Below, one piece after another: positions 27,796 through 36,915 of a stretch of 64,000 nt of DNA. Below the pieces are notes generated by a model. The model did no database searches. It worked only from the letters and a program-made list of their open reading frames with translations, and was not told the origin of the DNA. The position numbers and the translations under genes are program-made. Origin of the DNA: an uncultured Aquimarina sp. (GTDB lineage: Bacteria; Bacteroidota; Bacteroidia; Flavobacteriales; Flavobacteriaceae). The DNA lies in NCBI GenBank assembly GCA_947498705.1, contig CANMLW010000001.1:930001-994000 (forward strand), read 5' to 3'. How positions within the stretch are numbered: position 1 is the first letter of the stretch; every line of letters begins with the position of its first letter.

Positions 27796-28004
27796 GAACT
27801 CATCTTGACTTTTTCTATTTCCTAAAAAATGGCTAAAATTCACCCATATTTCGTTACTTTTCTTACTCGTAGCGCTGCTATGATTTTCAAAAAGTGCCTC
27901 ATCTGGTTAAATTTTAACTCATTTTAGTTCACGAAGCCTATATTTTATAATAAAGAGTTCATGAATCTTCGATTTCGGTTAAAACAAAAAGTCAAGATGA
28001 GTTC
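27796..28004. repeat. Inverted-repeat-bounded element of 209 bp (MITE-like)
   Basis: A 19-bp sequence GAACTCATCTTGACTTTTT at 27796-27814 returns as a perfect inverted copy at 27986-28004. The inside has no open frame. No clear target duplication is visible at the ends. It could be a small non-autonomous mobile element or a structured RNA region. Confidence 0.6.
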
Positions 28005-28011
28005 ATAGATG

Positions 28012-28049
28012 AAAACTGAGGGTATTGAAAAGTACTCTCAGTTTTTTTT
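28012..28049 (+). terminator. Terminator downstream of the hemN region
   Basis: Thirteen-bp arms (28012-28024 and 28033-28045) with one G-T pair, followed by a T run. It points for the plus strand. Confidence 0.75.
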
Positions 28050-28092
28050 ATCTCTTATTTCCTAAATAGCATACTTGGAATTGGAATAAACA

Positions 28093-28794
28093 TTAATGAC
28101 ATTCAAAGCTCGCAGAAACTGTTTCGGTAACTGGCTTGGGAGAAAGATAAGGGACACCCAACCCCATTCCACGTATGATAAATAACAATCCGATAATAAC
28201 TACTATTACAGGAATTGCCTTTTGTAGCTGCTGTCTAACACTACCTGATAAAAAACCACCAACATAAACAACCGTGGTCATTAAAGGAATGGTTCCCATT
28301 CCGAAAAATATCATATACATACTTGCCTGCCAAATTTGTCCTGTTGCAATCGCCCCAAAAACAGCCAAGTATACAAGCCCACAAGGTAAAAATCCATTAA
28401 GAAAACCAATAGTCAAAAATGTATCAGATGTTTTTTTGTTCAATTCTTTACCTAAAGTAGATTTTATCTTTGTGATGATCACATACAAGGGTTTTGCAAA
28501 TGAAAAGTATTTAATTTTTTGAGTGGGAAAAAAAATCCATAAAATCATAAACACACCGATTACAATCGATAATGACTGCTGTAACCCAAAAAGGTGAAGG
28601 CTTTTGCCAATAATCCCAAAAAGCAATCCAAGAATACTATAGCTTAATAATCGACCTAGGTGGTATAGCAAAACCCGAAAGATTTTGGTAGCACCCTTCG
28701 ATTTACCTAATGGAAGCATAAAAGCAATAGGACCACACATTCCTACACAATGAATGCTTCCTGCAAGACCTAAGATAAACGCTGATACTAACAT
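28093..28794 (-). CDS. SafE/TauE-like membrane protein of the cbb3 operon
   Basis: The 233-aa protein has about six membrane helices and the N-terminal motif GSIHCVGMCGPIAF, shared with the heavy-metal/DsbD-like transporter domain (often annotated TauE/SafE). A second Gly-Cys motif, GFLNGFLPCGLVYLAV, repeats the pattern. Proteins of this type next to ccoG and ccoH are thought to help copper delivery or thiol handling during cbb3 assembly; that role is inferred. It ends the operon, 5 bp after ccoH. Confidence 0.8.
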   Translation of the reverse strand: MLVSAFILGLAGSIHCVGMCGPIAFMLPLGKSKGATKIFRVLLYHLGRLLSYSILGLLFGIIGKSLHLFGLQQSLSIVIGVFMILWIFFPTQKIKYFSFAKPLYVIITKIKSTLGKELNKKTSDTFLTIGFLNGFLPCGLVYLAVFGAIATGQIWQASMYMIFFGMGTIPLMTTVVYVGGFLSGSVRQQLQKAIPVIVVIIGLLFIIRGMGLGVPYLSPKPVTETVSASFECH

Positions 28795-28799
28795 AGCAC

Positions 28800-29246
28800 T
28801 TAATACACAAATGACTTTTTAAACAAATAAGGAGTTTCCTCATGTCTCCAATCAATAGTAATATTCCATCGCCCTTCGATCATACGATCTTTGGGTATTA
28901 CCAAGGTATGGCTCTTTAATACGATAGGAATTACAAAATCTAACCCTTTATTAGATGGTCGATACAAGGAGATGGCCCCTATAATTTTATCATATTCTAT
29001 TTCTCTGGGAAATGTGATCAACAACCCCTGAACGGTTTTTTGGATATCAATATCATTATTTAGTGCTCTGGCATTTTTTTCTGCATCGATCTCTCTTTGA
29101 TAAGCGAGCTCCTTTTTATAATACTCTTTTGTTACCAGATCATGCTCATATTTTTTATCAGTATTCATTTTAATAACAAAAAACATAATAAAGGAAATGA
29201 ACCCTATAAATACCAATACTATTGCTGTTCCCCAGTTAATTTTCAT
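28800..29246 (-). CDS. ccoH: FixH/CcoH family cbb3 assembly protein
   Basis: The 148-aa protein has one N-terminal membrane helix (TAIVLVFIGFISFIMFFVIK) and a periplasmic domain with NTDKKYEHDLVTKEYYKKEL, the conserved FixH block, and a C-terminal WNITIDWRHEETPYLFKK. It helps mature the cbb3 oxidase and lies between ccoG and the SafE-like gene with small gaps, consistent with one operon. Confidence 0.9.
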   Translation of the reverse strand: MKINWGTAIVLVFIGFISFIMFFVIKMNTDKKYEHDLVTKEYYKKELAYQREIDAEKNARALNNDIDIQKTVQGLLITFPREIEYDKIIGAISLYRPSNKGLDFVIPIVLKSHTLVIPKDRMIEGRWNITIDWRHEETPYLFKKSFVY

Positions 29247-29261
29247 AATTAAATGTATTTA

Positions 29262-30683
29262 TTAGCGATAACTTCTTGGCCCCAGAAAAGTCGCCATGGT
29301 TGTTTCTATAAGTTTATCATAGCTATATACCCCTATTTTCACTTTATTCTTATCTCTGCCTAGAGCCGCTGCATTTATCTCGATAAACAAAGTTCCTTCT
29401 GACAGGCTTTGTTTAGGAATGATAAAATTTTTATGGGTTACCTGTTCTATTTTTCCTTTATGAGAAAGCAACACGAAGTGAACATCCTCTATATCTTCGA
29501 TAGTTTTATTTACCAGTTTATAGGTATATACATTGCTAATGATATTATTATCTTTACGTTCATACAATTGCCCTGGTAGTCTTAGAATAGTAGCTTCGAG
29601 ATCATTTCGTAAAAACGACATCCCTAAAAAAACACCTATAAGTATAATGAGAACTGCACTATACCCTTTTAATCTGGGCCCGAACTTGAATTTTTCTTTT
29701 TTAGAAATATTATCTTCACTGGCATATCGTATTAATCCTGTAGGTAGATGTACACTTTCCATCATATGATCACATGCGTCAATACAGGCCGTACAGTTTA
29801 CACATTCTAATTGTGTCCCGTTACGAATGTCAATTCCTGTTGGACACACATGCACACATTGAAAACAATCAATACAATCACCTTTACCGGTAGTAGAACG
29901 ATCTTCATTTTTCTTAAACCTGGCCCTCCCCTTTTCTTTTTCTCCTCTTTTATAATCATAGGCCACCACGATAGATTTCGAGTCTAATAGCACTCCTTGC
30001 AATCGACCATAAGGACATGCTATGATACAGACTTGCTCTCTAAACCATGCAAATACAAAATAGAAAACTGCGGTAAAAATCAATAGCGAGATTAAAGTAT
30101 TTAAATGTTTAGAAGGACCATCAATAATATATCCTACCAATTGGTCGCTACCAATAAAATAAGCCAGAAACACGTTGGCTATTAAAAACGAGATGATAAA
30201 GAATATTGCCCATTTCAAGGCTTTTTTTCTTATTTTTTCGGTATTCCAGGGTTGTTTGTTTAGTCTGATTTGCTTCCCTCGATCCCCTTCTATCCAATAT
30301 TCGATTCTTCTAAAAACCATTTCCATAAAAATGGTTTGCGGACATACCCAACCACAAAACAATCTTCCGAAAGCTACCGTAAATAGAGTCACAAAAATAA
30401 CTCCTATGATCATTGAGATCACGAACAAATGAAAATCCTGTGGCCAAAATGGAGCTCCAAAAATATTGAAACGTCTCTCTAGTACATTAAATAGTAAAAA
30501 TTGATTCCCATTAATTTTGATAAAAGGAGCTGTAAACAGAAAAATTAACAACCCATAACTCACCCATTTACGATACGAGTAAAACTTGCCATTTGGTTTT
30601 TTGGGGTATAACCAGGCTCGTTTACCTTCTTCATTGATGGTCGCAATCGAGTCTCTAAATTTTTCGTTTACTGGTGCTTCCAA
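29262..30683 (-). CDS. ccoG: CcoG/FixG-type iron-sulfur membrane protein, probable TTG start
   Basis: The 473-aa protein has about five membrane helices and two ferredoxin motifs: CIDCFQCVHVCPTGIDIR and CVNCTACIDACD. RLFCGWVCPQTIFMEMVFRRIE is the family's copper-reductase-like site. CcoG reduces copper for cbb3 oxidase assembly. No ATG occurs in frame between the upstream stop and the conserved start FRDSIATINEEGKRAW, so the TTG at 30681-30683 is the likely start; this may lower its expression relative to ccoP. An inverted repeat lies just in front of it. Confidence 0.92.
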   Translation of the reverse strand: MEAPVNEKFRDSIATINEEGKRAWLYPKKPNGKFYSYRKWVSYGLLIFLFTAPFIKINGNQFLLFNVLERRFNIFGAPFWPQDFHLFVISMIIGVIFVTLFTVAFGRLFCGWVCPQTIFMEMVFRRIEYWIEGDRGKQIRLNKQPWNTEKIRKKALKWAIFFIISFLIANVFLAYFIGSDQLVGYIIDGPSKHLNTLISLLIFTAVFYFVFAWFREQVCIIACPYGRLQGVLLDSKSIVVAYDYKRGEKEKGRARFKKNEDRSTTGKGDCIDCFQCVHVCPTGIDIRNGTQLECVNCTACIDACDHMMESVHLPTGLIRYASEDNISKKEKFKFGPRLKGYSAVLIILIGVFLGMSFLRNDLEATILRLPGQLYERKDNNIISNVYTYKLVNKTIEDIEDVHFVLLSHKGKIEQVTHKNFIIPKQSLSEGTLFIEINAAALGRDKNKVKIGVYSYDKLIETTMATFLGPRSYR

Positions 30684-30700
30684 GGGTTCACTTTTTTGAT

Positions 30701-30776
30701 GAACTGGTTTAAACTTTTTTCAATTGGGTAAAAAATCATCATTTTTCGCATGAATCAAAAAAGCTTAAACCAGTTC
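30701..30776. repeat. Inverted repeat between ccoP and ccoG
   Basis: Arms 30701-30720 and 30757-30776 pair over 20 bp with one mismatch, around a 36-base loop. It lies from the ccoP stop to just before the ccoG start and could limit read-through or protect the upstream mRNA end. Confidence 0.7.
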
Positions 30777-30778
30777 GA

Positions 30779-31738
30779 TTATTTATTCAGTACGGCTGTA
30801 GTCGAGTCAGAAACAATTTTGGTAGGTGTCTCATCGTTCGATTTTTCTTCTATTGGAGCATCGGGATCTATCCATAATTCTCCTTGTTTTTCTTTGGGCT
30901 CTGCAGGCGTTATTCCCCTCAATGACATAATATAACTGGCGACTTGTGCCATTTCCAGAGGTTTTAAGGTTTGTTTCCAGGCTACCATTCCTTTACCATC
31001 TCTTCCTCCTTCAGAAATTGTTTTAAAAATATTCTTAATTCCTCCTCCCAAAATCCAATAAGGATCGGTAAGATTGGGGCCAATACCACCACCTCCATCG
31101 GCTTTATGACATGCTACGCAATTTGTAGCAAAAACAGCTTTCCCTGCATTTATATCAGATGGCTCTGTAAGCAAGGTTACCGTATTAATATCTACCAGGT
31201 TTTTAGCCGTTTTTTTATACGTTTCGATAGCTATTTTGGCTTCGGCAATTTCAGATTCATATTCTTCTGCTTGTGTATAATCATTAAGAACATGAAAACG
31301 AACCATATAGATTACTCCAAAAATAATGGTAGCGTAGAAGGAATATACCCACCAAGGAGGAAGATTATTATCAAGTTCTTTAATTCCGTCATAATTGTGA
31401 TCCAGAATAATCTCTTCCTCTTCTGCTATAGGTTTGCTATCCAATAACTTCAGATACCGGGATTTTACCCATTTAAATCGGTTTTCATTTTTTATTTTCT
31501 CTGCCAGTAAGTATCGTTGCTGTGCTTCAGGCTTTAAAGAATGAAAGATAATGTTTTTAAGAGCCGCCAGACTAACTTCTATAGCAATTGCAAACAAAGC
31601 GACCATACCCAATGCCAACCAACACAGAGGTTCTGTAATGAATGCAGAGGTGGTTCCTGTATCTACTGTTACTTCAATAAGGATATATGCAATTAGTATA
31701 AAGCAAAATATGCGTATATAAGATATGGTAGTTCTCAT
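30779..31738 (-). CDS. ccoP: cbb3 cytochrome c oxidase subunit III, single-heme form
   Basis: The 319-aa protein has two membrane helices near the N-terminus and another in WWVYSFYATIIFGVIYMV after the conserved NLPPWW, then one cytochrome c domain with CVACH (about residues 214-218) and a later Met as probable second ligand (GKGMVAWK). Proteobacterial CcoP carries two hemes; only one CxxCH is present here, as in other Bacteroidota. It passes electrons to CcoNO. It overlaps ccoQ by 4 bp. Confidence 0.93.
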   Translation of the reverse strand: MRTTISYIRIFCFILIAYILIEVTVDTGTTSAFITEPLCWLALGMVALFAIAIEVSLAALKNIIFHSLKPEAQQRYLLAEKIKNENRFKWVKSRYLKLLDSKPIAEEEEIILDHNYDGIKELDNNLPPWWVYSFYATIIFGVIYMVRFHVLNDYTQAEEYESEIAEAKIAIETYKKTAKNLVDINTVTLLTEPSDINAGKAVFATNCVACHKADGGGGIGPNLTDPYWILGGGIKNIFKTISEGGRDGKGMVAWKQTLKPLEMAQVASYIMSLRGITPAEPKEKQGELWIDPDAPIEEKSNDETPTKIVSDSTTAVLNK

Positions 31739-31920
31739 AATTTAATGTCTTTATCGGTTTCTAAGGGAATACTACTTACTTCTTCGATATGTTCTTTTTT
31801 TGCGGTGAATACCCACCAGAACAAGATTATAAAGAAGATAAAAAATATGAGTAGTGAAATCATAGGGTATATTGCTATACCTTCGATATTTTCCATATGG
31901 CCTTTTACAAATTTTAACAT
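31735..31920 (-). CDS. ccoQ: cbb3 oxidase subunit CcoQ
   Basis: A 61-aa protein, MLKFVKGHMENIEGIAIYP then a single membrane helix (ISLLIFFIFFIILFWWVF) and a short charged tail, typical CcoQ. A longer frame opens at 32004 inside ccoNO; the ATG at 31920 lies 4 bp past the ccoNO stop and gives the right protein. It overlaps ccoP by 4 bp. Confidence 0.85.
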   Translation of the reverse strand: MLKFVKGHMENIEGIAIYPMISLLIFFIFFIILFWWVFTAKKEHIEEVSSIPLETDKDIKL

Positions 31921-31924
31921 GACT

Positions 31925-34132
31925 TTATTCTTTGTTTTGAACAATGATTTCTTTGTCTTTTTTCTTAACCTTGATATCGGTTCCCAATCTTTGGATATAA
32001 GCAATCAATGCAACCACCTCACGATTTCTCATTGCTACAAAATCCAACCCGTTGTCTCTGGCATATTTTTTATCGGCTTCGTAGGTTTTTACAAAATCTG
32101 GGTCGGTATATAAGTTTTTTTCGATGCGAGTAGCTTGCTCATCCATCCATTCTTCTGCTCTGGCAATTTCTTCGGGAGTATAGGGAACACCTAATTTTAC
32201 CATGGCCTCCATCTTGGTTTGAATTTTTGATCGATCGAGTTCATTTTGTATTAACCATTTGTAACTTGGCATAATAGAACCCGATGAGGTACTTTGTGGA
32301 TCATAAAAGTGATTGAGGTGCCAGTTATCAGAATACTTGCCTCCTATTCTCATCAAATCGGGCCCTGTACGTTTACTTCCCCACAGAAAAGGGTGATCGT
32401 ATACATACTCTCCAGCTTTAGAGTATTCGCCATATCGTTCGACTTCACTTCTAAACGGACGAATCATTTGCGAATGACATGATACGCAGCTTTCTCTAAT
32501 ATAAAGGTCCCTACCTTCTAGCTCTAATGGAGTATAAGGTCTTACACTCGTAATTGTAGGAATATTAGAATCGACTAGTAAGGTAGGGATTATCTGAACT
32601 GCGCCTCCAATTAGGATTGCGATGGTAGCAAAAATGGTTAATTTTACAGGTCTTCGCTCTAACCAGGTATGATATCCTTCTTTGACAGTTCTATGTCTTG
32701 TAACCTTGGTAAGTGCTGCTGCTTCAGCCAATTCATCTGTAACTTTTTGACCACTTCTTATGGTCTTTACTATGTTATAAAGCATGATAAAAATCCCCAG
32801 GATGTAAATACTTCCTCCAATGGCACGCATCCAATACATCGGGATAATTTCATTTACTGTTTCTAAAAAATTTCCATAAACCAAACTCCCATCGGGATTA
32901 AACTGTTTCCACATCGAAGCTTGTACAAATCCAGCAACATACATAGGTAGTGCATATAGTATAATACCTAATGTTCCTAACCAAAAATGTACATTGGCTA
33001 ATCCTGTAGACCATAATTTGGTTTTGGTTAACCTTGGAAGTAACCAATACACCATTCCAAACGTCATAAAACCATTCCAGGCAAGGGCTCCCACGTGTAC
33101 ATGCGCAATTACCCAATCACTAAAATGTGCAATGGCATTTACATTTTTAAGAGATAGCATAGGGCCTTCAAAAGTTGCCATACCATATCCGGTAATAGCA
33201 ACAACCATAAATTTAAGCACAGGATCTGTACGCACTTTGTCCCAGGCGCCTCTTAATGTAAGTAGCCCGTTGATCATACCTCCCCATGAAGGTGCTATAA
33301 GCATTATCGAAAACGCAACTCCAAGATTTTGAGCCCAATCGGGTAAAGAAGAGTATAATAAATGATGCGGCCCCGCCCAGATATATATAAAAATGAAAGA
33401 CCAGAAATGTACAATAGATAATCGGTATGAATAAATGGGTCTATTAGCTGCTTTAGGAATAAAGTAGTACATCAACCCAAGAAAAGGAGTGGTTAGGAAA
33501 AATGCTACAGCATTATGGCCATACCACCATTGTACCAATGCATCTTGCACTCCAGCATATACCGAATAGCTTTTTAAGGCACTGATCGGTAACTCCAGAC
33601 TATTGAAAATGTGGAGCACAGCAACTGTAACCACAGTAGCTATATAAAACCATATCGCTACATATAAATGTCGTTGTCGCCTTCTTAAAATGGTGCCGAT
33701 CAGATTCCACCCAAAAACGACCCAAATCACAGCAATAGCAATATCAAAAGGCCATTCTAACTCTGCATACTCTTTTGAGGTAGTAAATCCTAATGGTAAT
33801 GTAATGGCGGCACCTACTATGATTAATTGCCAACCCCAGAAATTAATATTGCTAAGGGTATCACTAAACATTCTGGTTTTTAATAGACGTTGGGTAGAAT
33901 AATAAACTCCTGCATAAATAGCATTACCCACAAATGCAAAAATCACCGCGTTGGTATGCAAAGGCCTTAATCTGCCAAAACTTAGCCATGAGATACCATC
34001 GGTAAGGTTAGGGAATAAAAACATAAATGCCAGTAATAGTCCAACCGACATTCCTACAATACCCCAGAGCATTGTAGCATATAAGAATTTTTTTACGATG
34101 TTGTTATCGTAATAGAATTGTTCCATTTCCAT
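31925..34132 (-). CDS. ccoNO: cbb3 oxidase fused subunits I and II
   Basis: The 735-aa protein joins CcoN (about 1-490) and CcoO (about 500-735). CcoN has about twelve membrane helices and heme-copper ligands seen in RLRPLHTNAVIF, WWYGHNAVAFFLT and the two-His block VIAHVHVGALAWNG. The CcoO part has one membrane anchor and one heme site, CVSCH, in ESCVSCHSQMIRPF. The enzyme reduces oxygen to water with high affinity and pumps protons. The fusion is characteristic of Bacteroidota. An FNR-type box lies before the operon. Confidence 0.95.
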   Translation of the reverse strand: MEMEQFYYDNNIVKKFLYATMLWGIVGMSVGLLLAFMFLFPNLTDGISWLSFGRLRPLHTNAVIFAFVGNAIYAGVYYSTQRLLKTRMFSDTLSNINFWGWQLIIVGAAITLPLGFTTSKEYAELEWPFDIAIAVIWVVFGWNLIGTILRRRQRHLYVAIWFYIATVVTVAVLHIFNSLELPISALKSYSVYAGVQDALVQWWYGHNAVAFFLTTPFLGLMYYFIPKAANRPIYSYRLSIVHFWSFIFIYIWAGPHHLLYSSLPDWAQNLGVAFSIMLIAPSWGGMINGLLTLRGAWDKVRTDPVLKFMVVAITGYGMATFEGPMLSLKNVNAIAHFSDWVIAHVHVGALAWNGFMTFGMVYWLLPRLTKTKLWSTGLANVHFWLGTLGIILYALPMYVAGFVQASMWKQFNPDGSLVYGNFLETVNEIIPMYWMRAIGGSIYILGIFIMLYNIVKTIRSGQKVTDELAEAAALTKVTRHRTVKEGYHTWLERRPVKLTIFATIAILIGGAVQIIPTLLVDSNIPTITSVRPYTPLELEGRDLYIRESCVSCHSQMIRPFRSEVERYGEYSKAGEYVYDHPFLWGSKRTGPDLMRIGGKYSDNWHLNHFYDPQSTSSGSIMPSYKWLIQNELDRSKIQTKMEAMVKLGVPYTPEEIARAEEWMDEQATRIEKNLYTDPDFVKTYEADKKYARDNGLDFVAMRNREVVALIAYIQRLGTDIKVKKKDKEIIVQNKE

Positions 34133-34133
34133 T

Positions 34134-34334
34134 TTAAGATTGTTTAGTTTTGGGGGTTACTAAAGGGTCTTCTTTTTTAGTAGTTTCTTGTACTACCTCA
34201 TCATCAAAAAGCATTCGTACCGATGGTGTATAGACATCATCATACTGACCATTTCTTACCGAAAGAATAAAGGCTATAAAGAAGACAAGAGCAACGATGA
34301 TACTAATCGTTAGAAGCACATAAATAACACCCAT
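34134..34334 (-). CDS. ccoS: cbb3 oxidase maturation protein CcoS
   Basis: The 66-aa protein starts MGVIYVLL, has one membrane helix and the typical FILSVRNGQYDD block. CcoS is needed for cofactor insertion into the oxidase. The open frame reaches a TTG at 34355, but that codon overlaps the predicted -7 element at 34353-34360, so translation must begin at the ATG at 34334. It is the first gene of the cco operon, 1 bp before ccoNO. Confidence 0.9.
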   Translation of the reverse strand: MGVIYVLLTISIIVALVFFIAFILSVRNGQYDDVYTPSVRMLFDDEVVQETTKKEDPLVTPKTKQS

Positions 34335-34352
34335 ACTTATTTTGTTATGGTT

Positions 34353-34395
34353 CAAAAGTAGGTGTGAATCTTTTCTTTAAAAATGATATTTATCA
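34353..34395 (-). promoter_or_regulatory. FNR-type box and -7 element of the cco operon
   Basis: Box TGATATTTATCA at 34384-34395, 23 bp gap, and TACTTTTG on the minus strand at 34353-34360, a full match. Predicted leader is 14 bases to the ccoS ATG at 34334. Confidence 0.8.
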
Positions 34396-34494
34396 GCTTT
34401 TATTCTGAAAAAAGAATGAGGATGAAAGCACCAATATAATCAGGGTTTTACCTTAAAAGAATTTGTGTTGCAGCACTTAATCCATGTGCTATCT

Positions 34495-35715
34495 TTATTT
34501 CTTTTTGAACTGTAATTTCCCAGTTTCAATTTTGATTGCTGTTTTGGCTAGAATTGTAAATATAAAAGCTCCCAATGCCCATATACCAAGGGTAACTCCT
34601 ATCTCGATTCCTGTAGGTGTATATTCTGCAATTTTTCCGTAAGGACCAGGTATAAACCCAGGTACAATTAATCCAAACCCTTTCTCAATCCAGATCGCTA
34701 CAAAAAGTATGAAACAGGCAACATATAAAACCTTAAAGTTATTACGTAGTTTTCCAAATGTAAGTATCACCGTAGCCAATACATTTAAAGGTATTGCTGT
34801 CCAAATCCAGGGGAGTAACGCTGTTTTGCCATGCAATCCAAAAAATAGATAATAAGCACTCTCACTATGATGTGTTGGTGCATAAAACTCCTTAAACAAT
34901 TCAGATACCAGCATAATTAGATTAATCTGTGCGGCTACCGTAACAATCATACCTATTTTTTTGATAGTTTTATCTTCGATACTAAATGAAGTAAAAGTTC
35001 TAATAACAGCTAATACCAAAATAATTAAAGCAGGGCCTGCTGCAAAAGCAGAAGCCAAAAACCTGGGGCCTAGTAGTGCATTATTCCAAAAAGGTCTAGC
35101 CTGCAATCCTTGATATAAAAAAGCGGTTACCAGATGAATTGCTACTGCCCAAAAAACAGATAAAATAGCGCCTGGCACATATATTTTAGGGTTCGGGGTT
35201 TTTCCTTGATACCGCCTAAACAAGATATAGAATGGGATAGAAATATTTAAAAACAGATATCCATTCAGAACGATCACATCCCAAGTGAGCATAGAATTTG
35301 GAAAATTAAAGACGCCTATCCCAGGAATCATATGCCATAGTACAGAAGGACCGCCCATATCTGCTACTACAAATGCCAAACACATGATTAGTGCCGCTAC
35401 AGCCAGCCCTTCTCCAATAAGTACAGCTTGTTTAAAATCGATATCTTTTAGCACATATGTGGGCATTACCAACATAACTGCCGCGGCCGCTACCCCAACC
35501 AAAAATGTAAAATTAGAAATGTACAATCCCCAGCTTACACGATCTGTCATTCCTGTAACGCTTAGACCGTATTCTAATTGTATAGAATAACAATACATAC
35601 CCACCAACATGATAAAGGTCAAAAATGCCATCCAGATATGGTATTTTTTTGACCCTTGTGTGGTACTATCCAAACTATCTTTTATCAGGCTTGTAAAAAC
35701 TTTAAGTCTTCTCAT
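34495..35715 (-). CDS. nrfD: NrfD/PsrC-type quinol-oxidising membrane subunit
   Basis: The 406-aa protein has about eight to ten membrane helices and matches the polysulfide reductase NrfD family (VSWGLYISNFTFLVGVAAAAV near the N-terminus, and ARPFWNNALLGPRFLASAFAAGPAL). Such subunits oxidise or reduce quinone at the membrane and pass electrons to an FeS partner, here the gene just upstream at 35835. It is the last gene of the nap operon. It takes the place of NapC or NapH, which are absent. Confidence 0.88.
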   Translation of the reverse strand: MRRLKVFTSLIKDSLDSTTQGSKKYHIWMAFLTFIMLVGMYCYSIQLEYGLSVTGMTDRVSWGLYISNFTFLVGVAAAAVMLVMPTYVLKDIDFKQAVLIGEGLAVAALIMCLAFVVADMGGPSVLWHMIPGIGVFNFPNSMLTWDVIVLNGYLFLNISIPFYILFRRYQGKTPNPKIYVPGAILSVFWAVAIHLVTAFLYQGLQARPFWNNALLGPRFLASAFAAGPALIILVLAVIRTFTSFSIEDKTIKKIGMIVTVAAQINLIMLVSELFKEFYAPTHHSESAYYLFFGLHGKTALLPWIWTAIPLNVLATVILTFGKLRNNFKVLYVACFILFVAIWIEKGFGLIVPGFIPGPYGKIAEYTPTGIEIGVTLGIWALGAFIFTILAKTAIKIETGKLQFKKK

Positions 35716-35834
35716 CTTACTATTTTTATTGGTGTGCCCTAACGGGTCAGGCTTTACACTGTATCTTTTTATTTACCCAACCTCTAAGAGAGGTAAATAA
35801 AAAGGATGCCGTTTCAATCCTTCACACGATACTA

Positions 35835-36899
35835 TTAATCCATAAAGTACCAGAACTTGGGTTCGGTTCCTAAGTCTTCTTTTAGTCTAAATACCTTTTT
35901 GTTTTCGAGTACCCAACGTATCGTACTATTGGGGTCTAACAGGTTTCCGAATATACGTGCTCCTGTAGGGCACGCATCAACACAAGCAGGATTTTTTCCT
36001 GCCCTGGATCGCTGTACACAGAAGGTACATTTTTCCATCACTCCCTTTTTTCGCATTCGATTGCCCAGGTAGTGTTGATCCTTATTAACTTCTTCTTCGG
36101 GAACTTCTGGTGTACTCCAGTTAAATCTTCTACCATCATAAGGACATGCAGCCATACAATACCTACACCCAACACACCAATCATAATCAACGACAACCAA
36201 TCCATCTTCTTCTCTCCAGGTAGCTTGTACCGGGCAAACCTCTACACAGGGTGGATTATCACAATGAAAACACTGTGTCCCCATATAAAAGTGACCTTCT
36301 GCAGGGACTTCATGATAATAGTTATCATCGGCTTCGTTAAAATTAAAGCCTTTGCCATCTTTCATTTCATGAATACGAATGTATTGCATTTGTGAGTTTC
36401 GATCTTGATTGTTTTCTTCGACACAGGCATTTACACAATCCATATATCCCTGGCATTTAGAAATATTAAATGCATACCCAAACAACACTCCTTCTTCTGC
36501 ATCTTTCGAAGACATCGATATCGTTTTTCCTTTGCGCAACTGATAAGAACGTACCAATCTATCGACCGTAGCTTTTTTTTCTTCTACAGTCATTAGCTTA
36601 TAATTACCTTTAAACTGTTCTTCCCAATCAATTTGTGCTTTTTCTTTACGATCGTTACCAGCAATCATACTACAAGAGGTGCTTACCGCACCTGCGCCTA
36701 TCATTAGACTTGCCGTTAACTGCTTAAAGGCTGTACGACGATTCATTTTTACATCAAAAACCTGATCAAAACCATCTTTAGCTTCTTCATGAGATCCACA
36801 ACTTCCTGCTGTTTTTCCACAACTACAAGAGTAAAACTCTTGTTTTTTGGCTTTACCGAGATTTAATGAAAACCATCTTTTGTTATTTTGTTCACTCAT
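35835..36899 (-). CDS. Four-cluster ferredoxin subunit (NrfC/PsrB-like), twin-arginine type
   Basis: The 354-aa protein carries successive cysteine groups typical of four [4Fe-4S] clusters: KCQGYMDCVNACVEEN, CFHCDNPPCVEVCPVQA, CVGCRYCMAACPYDGRRF and CTFCVQRSRAGKNPACVDACPTGA. At about residue 53, MNRRTAFKQL followed by a hydrophobic stretch looks like an internal twin-arginine signal, after an N-terminal Cys-rich extension (CSCGKTAGSCGSH), as in MopB-associated FeS proteins of Bacteroidota. It should carry electrons from NrfD to the cytochromes. Confidence 0.9.
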   Translation of the reverse strand: MSEQNNKRWFSLNLGKAKKQEFYSCSCGKTAGSCGSHEEAKDGFDQVFDVKMNRRTAFKQLTASLMIGAGAVSTSCSMIAGNDRKEKAQIDWEEQFKGNYKLMTVEEKKATVDRLVRSYQLRKGKTISMSSKDAEEGVLFGYAFNISKCQGYMDCVNACVEENNQDRNSQMQYIRIHEMKDGKGFNFNEADDNYYHEVPAEGHFYMGTQCFHCDNPPCVEVCPVQATWREEDGLVVVDYDWCVGCRYCMAACPYDGRRFNWSTPEVPEEEVNKDQHYLGNRMRKKGVMEKCTFCVQRSRAGKNPACVDACPTGARIFGNLLDPNSTIRWVLENKKVFRLKEDLGTEPKFWYFMD

Positions 36900-36915
36900 A
36901 ATTGCTCTAGATAAA

